This document shows, piece by piece, positions 1 through 6,356 of a DNA stretch of 12,218 nt. The DNA is from CAILDB01 sp049695975 (GTDB lineage Bacteria; Patescibacteriota; Minisyncoccia; Phycocordibacterales; GWA1-40-21). Position numbers and translations under genes: made by a program. Positions within the stretch are counted from its first letter, which is position 1. The number at the start of each line of letters is the position of its first letter. Location of the stretch: positions 1-12,218 of the forward strand of contig JBAVTE010000036.1 of NCBI GenBank assembly GCA_049695975.1. The letters run 5' to 3'. The notes below the pieces were generated by a model. It had not been told where the DNA came from. It saw nothing but the letters and a program-made list of their open reading frames with translations, and did no database searches.

Positions 1-117
1 TTTGGCGGGGCTTCAGAAATTCGGACAGAAAATTAAAAAGTGGCTGGGGTTGGGGGGAATGACACTTTTTATTTTCTGACTATTTGATTTTTAATTTCAA
101 AAATTTGGGCAGGGCTT
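1..117. repeat. Left copy of a perfect 117-bp inverted repeat (at window edge)
   Basis: Bases 1-117 are the exact reverse complement of 2092-2208, checked base by base with no mismatch. Identity stops at 118. Because the match begins at base 1, the true repeat may extend further left beyond the window. Each copy holds its own hairpin: here arms 26-42 and 63-78 pair over 16 bp with one bulged T, around a 20-nt loop (43-62) containing GGGG-TT-GGGGGG. Together the copies bracket three leftward genes. It resembles a REP/MITE-like dispersed repeat or the ends of an invertible or mobile segment. I do not recognise the family. Confidence 0.95.
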
Positions 118-145
118 CAGGAAAATAACAAAAAATATCATTGGT

Positions 146-370
146 TTAATTATTCAAAGTCCTCTTGTTTAATATTTCTTTTGCTTCAATCAATTTATCT
201 TCTTCTACAAAAACAGAATATGGCACGTTAGGACCTCTTAATACCCGTGGGTTTAATCCTAGACTGTCTGCACCTGTGGCAATAGACGCTAAAATACCGT
301 TTGCTTCTAAATATCCTTTGGTTATTGAAGCGTCTAGCTCGTTATCTGATGAATAGACTACGATTTTCAT
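146..370 (-). CDS. DUF2007-type small protein (putative signal-transducing protein family)
   Basis: A 74-residue soluble protein. The N-terminus (MKIVVYSSDN), the central 'GYLEANGI' helix, and the C-terminal 'YSVFVEEDKLIEAKEIL' match the layout of DUF2007 domains: a short ferredoxin-like fold that starts with a strand, has a helix ending in 'L..aGI', and finishes with 'v.V...dl..A..il'. The family is called putative signal transducing because of resemblance to small PII-like regulators, but no biochemical role is established. The ATG directly follows the TAA of the upstream membrane-protein gene (zero-base gap), so it is probably translated by coupling. It is the last gene of the three-gene cassette inside the inverted repeat. 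I see no clear terminator after it other than the hairpin within the repeat at 26-78. Confidence 0.7.
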   Translation of the reverse strand: MKIVVYSSDNELDASITKGYLEANGILASIATGADSLGLNPRVLRGPNVPYSVFVEEDKLIEAKEILNKRTLNN

Positions 371-739
371 TTAGATATTTTTTAATTTGTTCCACTGGGT
401 TGAAAGATAAACAAGAATTAAGATATTTATCACTAAAATTGTATAATTATTTTGTAATGGAATACGAGCCAGTGGGACAACAAATTTTAATAATTGTGGT
501 AATAAAATAGCTATCCACCCACAAATAATTGCCCAGTTTTTATTTTTCCATAATCCAATACCTGCAACGATAAATAGTAGCATTGTGGCAATATAAACAA
601 TAATGGCATAAAACGATGCGATATTACTAGAATCAAATGTATTTATAACTTTGGTAAAAATAAGTACAAAGCTATATAGGAAATATAACCCTTCAAGAAA
701 TAGAAATAAAGAGAGTGTGTTGTTTATATATTTTTTCAT
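371..739 (-). CDS. Small four-helix integral membrane protein, unknown function
   Basis: A 122-residue hydrophobic protein with four predicted membrane helices at about residues 7-29, 41-64, 68-88 and 99-113. A conserved-looking 'GIGLWKNKNWA' turn sits between helices 2 and 3. This 'GxxLWxxKxWA' turn is common in small four-helix bacterial membrane proteins, but I cannot assign a named family. The start ATG (737-739) is 11 nt after the stop of the upstream surface-protein gene, and its own stop abuts the start of the DUF2007 gene. The three genes therefore look like one transcript. No Shine-Dalgarno sequence is visible in the AT-only 11-nt spacer. Confidence 0.75.
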   Translation of the reverse strand: MKKYINNTLSLFLFLEGLYFLYSFVLIFTKVINTFDSSNIASFYAIIVYIATMLLFIVAGIGLWKNKNWAIICGWIAILLPQLLKFVVPLARIPLQNNYTILVINILILVYLSTQWNKLKNI

Positions 740-750
740 AATTTAATAAA

Positions 751-1995
751 TTATTGAGTTTTATAATAAATTTCACTTGCTAATATAGAACCGTCACTTT
801 GTGTTACTCCTTTTATGGTAAAGGACCAGGATGGACCAATCCAATTTTTCATCGTTGAATATAGCCAATTAAAATCATGGTATTCCTTTATTGAGTCCGA
901 CTGTCTGTAATATATTGTGGAATTATTGGTTTTAATATTTTTTACTCCATTTTTTACTCGGTCACAAGCATTCGGATCTGGATTTTTTGGATTATTACAA
1001 GCATTAAAGTCAAAAATATTAACAGCTTGAAATGTTTGACTAGTTAAGTTAAAACTATTTACGTCTAGCCAAACAGATAATTCTATAGTTGTTAGAGTCT
1101 GATTTGAATTAGCAGAAGTAATAGTAAAATAATTATCACTTGAATCACTTAGAACAACTGGTTTTCCAGAATTATCTATACCTTCAATAAGAACTGAGTA
1201 TTTTCCAGTAGTAACATCAGGAATGTTTGTCGTATAAGAACCAGAATTTAGGGCGTCCTGAGCAAGGATTATATGCACATCTGGTATATAACCACCCACA
1301 CCTCCTCCAGCATAATGAGTGGAAATGGATTCAAGAAAAATTCTTACTGTTTTTGTAGAAGTTGGAGCATTCCAAGTAACTACCTGCTGGGAACCTACTT
1401 TATAAGCTTCTCCACCGTTTGGCGAAAGAACAGTTATAGACGGTTGAGTTGATGTAGAGGTAAATTTAAAGGTTGTAAATATTTGGCTATATACTGATGA
1501 GTACTTTTTGTCAGTTAAAACTAAATTATAACAATATTTTCCTTCTTTATCACTTCCAAGGTCAGCATGAGAGCAATCATAATTTTGAGCACTATTATAT
1601 TGAAATAGTGCGATTGGTGCTTCTGGACTTATTGATCCTCCGTTGGTTTTACCAACTTTACATCCACCTTTCAAACCAGTTAAACCATTAGTTGAATTCA
1701 AGTCTTGAAATTCTGGTGGACAAAAAACAATACCGCCTTCACCAAAATTACTTTCATCGAATAAATTTACATCGTAAATCCAATCGTTAGGATATTTAAT
1801 TTGATAACCGAATTTTTTATTTGTATATGTTTTCCAGTCTTTTATTGCACTGGTTGTCGTGGCGGTGTTCTGAACAGCAACTGGAGTCTCGGCTACTTTC
1901 TTATTTGTATAAATATACACACCACCACCAATTATTAAGACAGCAATTATACCAATGAGGAGCGGAATAACGAAACCTTTTTGTTTATTTTTCAT
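751..1995 (-). CDS. Membrane-anchored surface protein: pilin-like N-terminus, PsbP-like and Kre9/KNH-like domains
   Basis: A 414-residue predicted secreted or anchored protein. The N-terminus is a short basic stretch, then 'KGFVIPLLIGIIAVLIIGGG' (residues 6-25), which resembles a type III (prepilin) signal with G7/F8 and P11; the Glu usually found five residues after the cleavage site is missing. A Thr/Ala-rich linker follows (about 35-52). Residues 53-178 begin 'WKTYTNKKFGYQIKYPNDW', a PsbP/DUF1795-like opening. Residues about 186-293 begin 'SITVLSPNGGEAYKVGSQ' and end 'NYFTIT', matching the Kre9/KNH beta-sandwich domain found in extracellular bacterial proteins. Residues 300-414 are an unassigned domain with two Cys about eight residues apart. 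Cell-surface adhesion or envelope binding is an inference. It is the first gene of the cassette, behind tandem TATAAT elements at 2017-2037. Confidence 0.75.
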   Translation of the reverse strand: MKNKQKGFVIPLLIGIIAVLIIGGGVYIYTNKKVAETPVAVQNTATTTSAIKDWKTYTNKKFGYQIKYPNDWIYDVNLFDESNFGEGGIVFCPPEFQDLNSTNGLTGLKGGCKVGKTNGGSISPEAPIALFQYNSAQNYDCSHADLGSDKEGKYCYNLVLTDKKYSSVYSQIFTTFKFTSTSTQPSITVLSPNGGEAYKVGSQQVVTWNAPTSTKTVRIFLESISTHYAGGGVGGYIPDVHIILAQDALNSGSYTTNIPDVTTGKYSVLIEGIDNSGKPVVLSDSSDNYFTITSANSNQTLTTIELSVWLDVNSFNLTSQTFQAVNIFDFNACNNPKNPDPNACDRVKNGVKNIKTNNSTIYYRQSDSIKEYHDFNWLYSTMKNWIGPSWSFTIKGVTQSDGSILASEIYYKTQ

Positions 1996-2016
1996 GTGAA
2001 TTAAATTAATAAAATT

Positions 2017-2037
2017 ATTATACCCTGTATTATACCA
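2017..2037 (-). promoter_or_regulatory. Tandem -10 elements, one extended, for the surface-protein cassette
   Basis: On the minus strand two perfect TATAAT hexamers occur 12 bp apart (2029-2034 and 2017-2022). The distal one is preceded by TGG, giving an extended -10 (TGGTATAAT). No good -35 is seen at 17 bp from either. A short dyad ATTGG-ttt-CCAAT lies just upstream at 2058-2070 and could be an operator. The elements lie 22-42 bp before the ATG of the 414-residue protein gene. Confidence 0.6.
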
Positions 2038-2091
2038 CTTTTTTACATAAAATAAAAATTGGTTTCCAATCCTTTTGTTTTTCTGAGTTTT

Positions 2092-2208
2092 AAGCCCTGC
2101 CCAAATTTTTGAAATTAAAAATCAAATAGTCAGAAAATAAAAAGTGTCATTCCCCCCAACCCCAGCCACTTTTTAATTTTCTGTCCGAATTTCTGAAGCC
2201 CCGCCAAA
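2092..2208. repeat. Right copy of the perfect 117-bp inverted repeat
   Basis: Exact reverse complement of bases 1-117. The internal hairpin arms are 2131-2146 and 2167-2183, with a C-rich loop in this orientation. It lies between the cassette promoter and the GC-rich island and contains no plausible gene. Perfect identity over 117 bp between two copies 2 kb apart suggests recent duplication, gene conversion or inversion. An assembly artefact is also possible because the left copy sits at the contig edge. Confidence 0.95.
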
Positions 2209-2460
2209 CTGCCCGAGACCTTGAGGGCAGAACACCAGAAACAAAATTTTCTTTTCCATTTAAGAGAAATTCTTCCGCGCGCCAAATCGGAAAATGTAAA
2301 GAAAATTTTTTGTTTCTGGTGTCCGCGAGGTAGTCCGAGGCGGGTTGGCGAGGCGTTCTCCGAGCGTATGATTTAGTTTCAAATTACCACGCGCGTGGCG
2401 CGTGAAATTATCTTTTGCTTTGAAAATAGGTTCTAACTTGGTACAATAAGGACACAACCT
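2209..2460. other. GC-rich, hairpin-rich intergenic island (noncoding, likely dispersed repeat)
   Basis: About 250 bp with much more GC than its surroundings and no convincing gene. Visible structure: a 6-bp hairpin CTGCCC/GGGCAG (2209-2230); a long hairpin with arms 2232-2254 and 2298-2322 (15 bp plus 8 bp around a 2-nt bulge, outer arm ACACCAGAAACAAAA); four CGAG motifs 10-13 bp apart (2326, 2336, 2349, 2361); and a 12-bp palindrome CCACGCGCGTGG (2387-2398). It abuts the 117-bp repeat directly, so the two may form one larger repeat whose left copy is cut by the window edge. A structured RNA made from the minus strand downstream of nrdJ is an alternative. Confidence 0.5.
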
Positions 2461-2461
2461 T

Positions 2462-2491
2462 AAAGCCGTTTTTGCTTCGCAAAACGGCTTT
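2462..2491 (-). terminator. Hairpin downstream of nrdJ
   Basis: An 11-bp perfect stem AAAGCCGTTTT / AAAACGGCTTT with an 8-nt loop, beginning 18 nt after the nrdJ stop. On the minus strand the stem ends in TTT but is followed by AAGG, so the U-tract is short. It probably acts as a terminator or 3'-end stabiliser for nrdJ. Confidence 0.55.
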
Positions 2492-2509
2492 CTGATTTAA
2501 ACTATTTCC

Positions 2510-4795
2510 TTATATTATCTCACACACCCCGCCCACACATGCGAGCTCTTTCTTAGCATCACTCTCATCTTGCATTTCATAAGTCATAATTTTTGAAAAA
2601 TCTATTGTTCCAAGTTTCCTTACCATTTCATGATATCTCTTCTCGTCTATTTCTTCATATGGAGCCATCTGATAAATATGATCATTTCGTGGAAGAAATG
2701 CGAGCCCTCCAATAATATCCCAGTTGTTAAAAATCCAATTTGCGACTTCTATCCATTCATTTTCACCAACATAAATAGTAACAGAAGGATTGTGTTCGGT
2801 ATAATGCACTTTCACTGTCTTCCAATATTCAAGTTGTTCTATCGCAGTCAAATCATCCTTGAAAACAGAATTCTTTGGCGCCTTGATAGGAAATTCAAAG
2901 ACATAGGTTGTCGCATTTTCTTTTGATTGTCCAACCTCTGGATAATAAGGAATTCCTTGGTCTCTCAACATTTTAAAAAGTGAATCCGTAGCGGTAATTC
3001 TAATTCTTCTAATGTAATATGGAGCATATCTAGGATGCATTCCAGAAGCACAGTCTACTGTCTGTGATACTGTTCCAGAAGGTTTTACGCTGGTTGCACA
3101 AGTAGAAGGATTGATCTTAAATCTCTTTGCATAAATTACATTTGTTTTCAAAACTTCTTTTTTCAACTTTTCCAAAACTTTTGCATCACGAACCACTGGA
3201 CAATCCCACTGTCCTGTAATAGAAACTCCTAGCAACCTTTCTTTCTCACAATTTTCTTTCCATTCTTTTGATAAATAACCGAGATTGGTCAGAGTTGACT
3301 GATATGTTCCCAAAATTGTCGCAAGTCTAATCTTTTTCAAAAGTTTCTCTTCGTTGTCTTCAGATCTCGCCACTACTTCCGAAAGATTACAAAATTGTTT
3401 TGATTGTAAAATAACTTCTCCACAAGGATTTGCACCTAGGTTACCGATATATCCACCGAGCACTTTCATTCGCCTTTCTGGTAAAGTAGTAGCTAGGCCT
3501 GCTCTATTAAAAATACCTCTTTCACCTGAACCACTTTTCATAAGGGCGACCCATTCATCCATAAATTCGGCAGAAGATGGTTTATGTAAATAAACAGCAG
3601 AATTATTTGCAATACTTCTCTGTGGTTCCATAAGATAAAACTGCCCCTTTTTAGCATCACGCATTGCATCATCATCAAGATCTGAGAGAGATATGAGAGC
3701 ACTTCTTCTCACACCACCAGAAACCACACAATCACCAATACAGCAGACAATATCGTGTACATCTAAGTTCGTCAGCCTTTTCCCTTGTCTTGCCAAAACT
3801 TTCTTTTTAGCTACAGCAAGTAGTCTGATAAGAGGATCAGGACCAGATGACTTTCCACCCATTGTTTTGAGTCTTGCTCCTGCAGGTCGAAGCAGTGAAT
3901 AATCAAATTCCACGTCATTTCCTTCATACCAAGCCTTCAAACCAAAAGCTAGTGAATCTGCCCATCCCTCTTTGCTATCTGGAATTACAAAAGTCGGAAG
4001 CTTTTTTCCACTTTGAAATTTAATTTGCGGAAGTGATTGAGCATTTTGACTTTCAACAGAAAATCCTACTCCTGTTCCACACATAGACAGATACATTATC
4101 TCCGCAAAGTCCTGAATACATGAGGGTGCAATAAATGAACAGTTGTAAGCACAGACATTGGATCTATCCACTGCAGGCCCTGCAAACTGAAGCAATCGCA
4201 TCGAAGGCATAATTTCTTGTTTCAAAATTGCCTCTCGGATTTCTTTGTATTCAGAATCTTTCAAGGACTTACCGAGTTTGCCTTTCATAAAATTAATATA
4301 TCTATCCACAGTCTCTATCCATGTTTCTCTTCTTCCTTCTTCATCTATCCATTTTGAATAAGTACGATAATAAACAAATTCTCCAAGTTGATTACTAAAA
4401 TATTTTTTACTTTCTTTTGCAAGATCTTTGACTTTTTGTGGAACGACATTTACTCCAATTTCTCGTAATTTGTTTCTTTCTTGCCTATAAATGATATATT
4501 CTTTTGCGGTCTTAACATATTCACTCAAAATAAGCTCCTTTTCGACAATATCTTGAACTCCTTCGACTGTGGGAATAAAATCTTTAAACTTTTTGGTAAT
4601 CCGAACAAGTTCTGCAAAAACTTTGTTGGCTACAAGCTGTGCCTCTTCAAAACTTCCTTCATTTGTGATAGTCATCGCTTTGTTTATCGCGACGGTGATC
4701 TTTGTAACATCAAACGGAACAACCAGTCCATCTCTTTTTTTTATACTTCTCACAATCTTGCTAGTACCCATTTTTGCAGTTTTTGTCTTTGCCAT
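2510..4795 (-). CDS. nrdJ: Adenosylcobalamin-dependent (class II) ribonucleoside-triphosphate reductase with N-terminal ATP-cone
   Basis: A 761-residue monomeric-type class II ribonucleotide reductase. It makes deoxyribonucleotides from ribonucleotides in the cytoplasm using a coenzyme B12-generated thiyl radical, so it needs no oxygen. Residues about 13-105 look like an ATP-cone, the allosteric dATP/ATP-binding domain ('IVRSIKKRDGLVVPFD...'). The catalytic set is present: C458 in NPCGE (radical cysteine) with E460, C469 in FCNLSE and C219 in AYNCSF (redox pair), and C753/C758 in the C-terminal CVGGVC tail that re-reduces the site. The 11-residue spacing of C458 and C469 equals that of C408 and C419 in the Lactobacillus leichmannii enzyme, and the C-X4-C tail is also the same. 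The ATG at 4793-4795 lacks a clear ribosome site. The gene stands alone between its own leader (4796-4987) and a hairpin (2462-2491). Full length, no breaks seen. Confidence 0.93.
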   Translation of the reverse strand: MAKTKTAKMGTSKIVRSIKKRDGLVVPFDVTKITVAINKAMTITNEGSFEEAQLVANKVFAELVRITKKFKDFIPTVEGVQDIVEKELILSEYVKTAKEYIIYRQERNKLREIGVNVVPQKVKDLAKESKKYFSNQLGEFVYYRTYSKWIDEEGRRETWIETVDRYINFMKGKLGKSLKDSEYKEIREAILKQEIMPSMRLLQFAGPAVDRSNVCAYNCSFIAPSCIQDFAEIMYLSMCGTGVGFSVESQNAQSLPQIKFQSGKKLPTFVIPDSKEGWADSLAFGLKAWYEGNDVEFDYSLLRPAGARLKTMGGKSSGPDPLIRLLAVAKKKVLARQGKRLTNLDVHDIVCCIGDCVVSGGVRRSALISLSDLDDDAMRDAKKGQFYLMEPQRSIANNSAVYLHKPSSAEFMDEWVALMKSGSGERGIFNRAGLATTLPERRMKVLGGYIGNLGANPCGEVILQSKQFCNLSEVVARSEDNEEKLLKKIRLATILGTYQSTLTNLGYLSKEWKENCEKERLLGVSITGQWDCPVVRDAKVLEKLKKEVLKTNVIYAKRFKINPSTCATSVKPSGTVSQTVDCASGMHPRYAPYYIRRIRITATDSLFKMLRDQGIPYYPEVGQSKENATTYVFEFPIKAPKNSVFKDDLTAIEQLEYWKTVKVHYTEHNPSVTIYVGENEWIEVANWIFNNWDIIGGLAFLPRNDHIYQMAPYEEIDEKRYHEMVRKLGTIDFSKIMTYEMQDESDAKKELACVGGVCEII

Positions 4796-4816
4796 AACGA
4801 ATTAAATTTATTTAAT

Positions 4817-4971
4817 AAAAAATTGTTGATAGACATTAATTCTACAACAATTCCCATATTAAAAAAAGCAAAAATCAATATTTTTATAAGAGAAAAATGA
4901 AAAAGAGGAAGTGTAAAGAAAAAAATGCTTCAAATCCAAAAAATGACTAGTAATATGGGAAATCTTGTAGG
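4817..4971 (-). promoter_or_regulatory. nrdJ leader: terminator-like hairpin with a competing pairing partner (candidate attenuator)
   Basis: On the minus strand, arms 4852-4841 (AATTGTTGTAGA) and 4833-4821 (TCTATCAACAATT) form a 12-bp hairpin with one bulge and a 7-nt loop. It runs straight into six Ts (4822-4817), 21 nt before the nrdJ ATG. The same arm, within 4861-4841, is also complementary at 18 of 21 positions to 4971-4951, which lies earlier in a leader transcript, so the two helices exclude each other. This is the layout of a transcription attenuator, but the promoter is not clear: a weak -10 (TATAAA, 4888-4883) would start transcription after the upstream arm. An operator role is the alternative. 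I saw no cobalamin-riboswitch B12 box and no NrdR box. Confidence 0.4.
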
Positions 4972-4987
4972 TAAAGTTTTGGGTTTT

Positions 4988-5040
4988 AAAAAAGAGGCAT
5001 TTTTTGTCCATTTATAATGGACAAAAAATGCCTCTTTTTT
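4988..5040 (-). terminator. 25-bp perfect hairpin terminator of the peptidase operon (bidirectional)
   Basis: Arms 4988-5012 and 5016-5040 pair perfectly over 25 bp around a 3-nt TAT loop. The arms end in A6/T6, so a U-tract follows the stem in either direction. It begins 11 nt after the stop of the DUF192 gene and is the expected 3' end of the operon running from 8529 to 5051. The long AT-containing stem (inner GTCCATT) is unusual for a simple terminator. Confidence 0.85.
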
Positions 5041-5050
5041 ATACAAAATT

Positions 5051-5584
5051 TTATAAACCCACAACATCACCAATTTTTATTTCATTTTTATCTGAGAAAC
5101 CAGCCGGCACTTCTAAAACATATTTTGAAACATATTCCCCACCAAAAATTTCCGGGTAAGTACTCGGCAATAAACTTTTTTCAATACCTACCACCAATAA
5201 ATTTTCATCAATAAAAATAATATCAATAGGAATAAGCATATCTTTCATCCAAAATCCATGACTCCCTGTATTATTAAAAATAAAAAGCATTCCTTTTCCA
5301 TCTTCCAAACTTGCCCTATTAGAAAGACCTCTCATCATATCTTCCGAACTACTAGCTATCTCGACAGAAATAGTAGAACTCGCCACCAAAATATTTCTTG
5401 TCTGACTTTCTGTAGTAGGTGTATTGCAAAAATCATCTGATACTATTCCCGATAAATTAAAATTTGATATAAGTCCCCTATCTCCACACAAAATTTTGCC
5501 TTTTTCTCCATTAAAAATAGCAAGAAACAAATAAATAAAAACTCCGAATATTATAATTCCAAAAAAAAATTTTGATATTCTCAT
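5051..5584 (-). CDS. DUF192 family protein with N-terminal membrane anchor
   Basis: A 177-residue protein. Residues 6-24 form a single hydrophobic helix after MRISK, a signal anchor placing the rest outside the membrane. Residues about 72-177 carry the DUF192 hallmarks: 'MRGLSNR' (84-90), 'GMLFIF' (98-103), 'FWMKDMLIPIDIIFID' (111-126), then 'YVLEVPAG' and a final 'IGDVV'. DUF192 domains are small beta-rich proteins, often exported, whose biochemical role is unknown. There are two Cys between anchor and domain (C33, C53) that could pair outside the cell. The gene is last in the peptidase operon, 20 nt after the second HEXXH gene and just before the terminator. Whether it serves the peptidases or is a passenger cannot be told from sequence. 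Confidence 0.85.
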   Translation of the reverse strand: MRISKFFFGIIIFGVFIYLFLAIFNGEKGKILCGDRGLISNFNLSGIVSDDFCNTPTTESQTRNILVASSTISVEIASSSEDMMRGLSNRASLEDGKGMLFIFNNTGSHGFWMKDMLIPIDIIFIDENLLVVGIEKSLLPSTYPEIFGGEYVSKYVLEVPAGFSDKNEIKIGDVVGL

Positions 5585-5604
5585 GTTTTTTGATTTAGTG
5601 ATTA

Positions 5605-6348
5605 TTATAATCTTACTTTGTTTATTATCTTCGAACTCTTTTTGATAAAACTAGAAAAATCTTTTTTCTCAATAACAAAATTTTTATAAAGGTCTTCTAT
5701 GACTCTTGTAGCTAATTCATTACCTATTTTCAAATTCTTGTGTTCTCTATAATATCCATCTTTTACGCCAAGAATTTTTTGCATTCTTGGATCATTTAAT
5801 ATAATTGGCGTTACTAACTCACTAAGCAACCATTCTTTATTTGGAAACTCATATTTATCTTTCTTAATTTTAGGAAAAACCTCTTTAAGTTTTTTGAAAT
5901 ATAAAAAGTGGGATATTTCGTGAGCTATTATGATATTTGAATTTTTATTATCTGGAGACACAGAAAAACTCCATGTATCAAGGAATCTCGGACATATTGG
6001 ATTGATTGATATGTAGGCGGTAATTTCTTTTTCCAGCCAATTCGTCTGTATTATTTCTGATAATTTTTCTAAACAATTTTTTTCCATCTTTTGCCAATCG
6101 AACTTTATAACTTTTAATCCCCGACTCATTTTTTCTTTGAGTTTTTCCCTTATCTGAACGATTAAATTCTTGATAGCTTTTTTCTTTTCTCTCTTGTCAG
6201 AAATTTTACTAATTTTCAAAAACTCGGGAAATTTCTTTGTAATTTTTCCACTCCAATTTGTATCCAAAAATTCAAGAATCATTTCAGATTCAAGTTCTAT
6301 CGGCATTTGTTTGAAAATAACCTCAGGTAATTTCTTTATTGTCATCAT
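5605..6348 (-). CDS. Predicted HEXXH (gluzincin-like) zinc metallopeptidase, paralogue B
   Basis: A 247-residue soluble protein with no signal peptide or membrane helix. The centre carries 'IIIAHEISHFLYFKK' with HEISH at residues 143-147: two His zinc ligands and the catalytic Glu. E177 in 'WLLSELVTPIILNDP' lies 30 residues after the second His, in the range expected for the third ligand of a gluzincin. A 'NPICPR' motif (116-121) precedes the active site. The first 110 residues are charged and helical. It is clearly related to the next gene upstream (shared 'CP', 'HEISHF..F', 'E..TP..L..P'), so the pair arose by duplication and then diverged widely. The start is one of two adjacent ATGs (6343-6348), 8 nt after the upstream stop. 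Substrate unknown; I cannot name a Pfam family. Confidence 0.65.
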   Translation of the reverse strand: MMTIKKLPEVIFKQMPIELESEMILEFLDTNWSGKITKKFPEFLKISKISDKREKKKAIKNLIVQIREKLKEKMSRGLKVIKFDWQKMEKNCLEKLSEIIQTNWLEKEITAYISINPICPRFLDTWSFSVSPDNKNSNIIIAHEISHFLYFKKLKEVFPKIKKDKYEFPNKEWLLSELVTPIILNDPRMQKILGVKDGYYREHKNLKIGNELATRVIEDLYKNFVIEKKDFSSFIKKSSKIINKVRL

Positions 6349-6356
6349 GTTGGGTA

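Noticed and set aside
2260..2457. 65-codon minus-strand frame in the GC-rich island starting 'MCPYCTKLEP', with a CxxC-like look
   Set aside because: It uses a TTG start, has no ribosome site, and runs through the long hairpin arm and the CGCG palindrome. Its composition follows the repeat structure rather than a protein, so I treat it as noncoding.
4481..4900. Plus-strand 139-codon frame opposite the start of nrdJ
   Set aside because: It lies antisense to the well-supported ATP-cone of nrdJ and shows no recognisable domain.
4796..4987. Cobalamin riboswitch or NrdR boxes upstream of nrdJ
   Set aside because: I looked for the B12-box type conserved core and for the 16-bp NrdR palindrome on the minus strand and saw neither; only the hairpins reported are present.
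4955..5017. 20-residue plus-strand frame (MGNLVGKVLG...) ahead of the terminator
   Set aside because: Half of it is the terminator stem itself, it has no ribosome site, and one of its ends is the TAATATGGGAA arm already explained as leader pairing.
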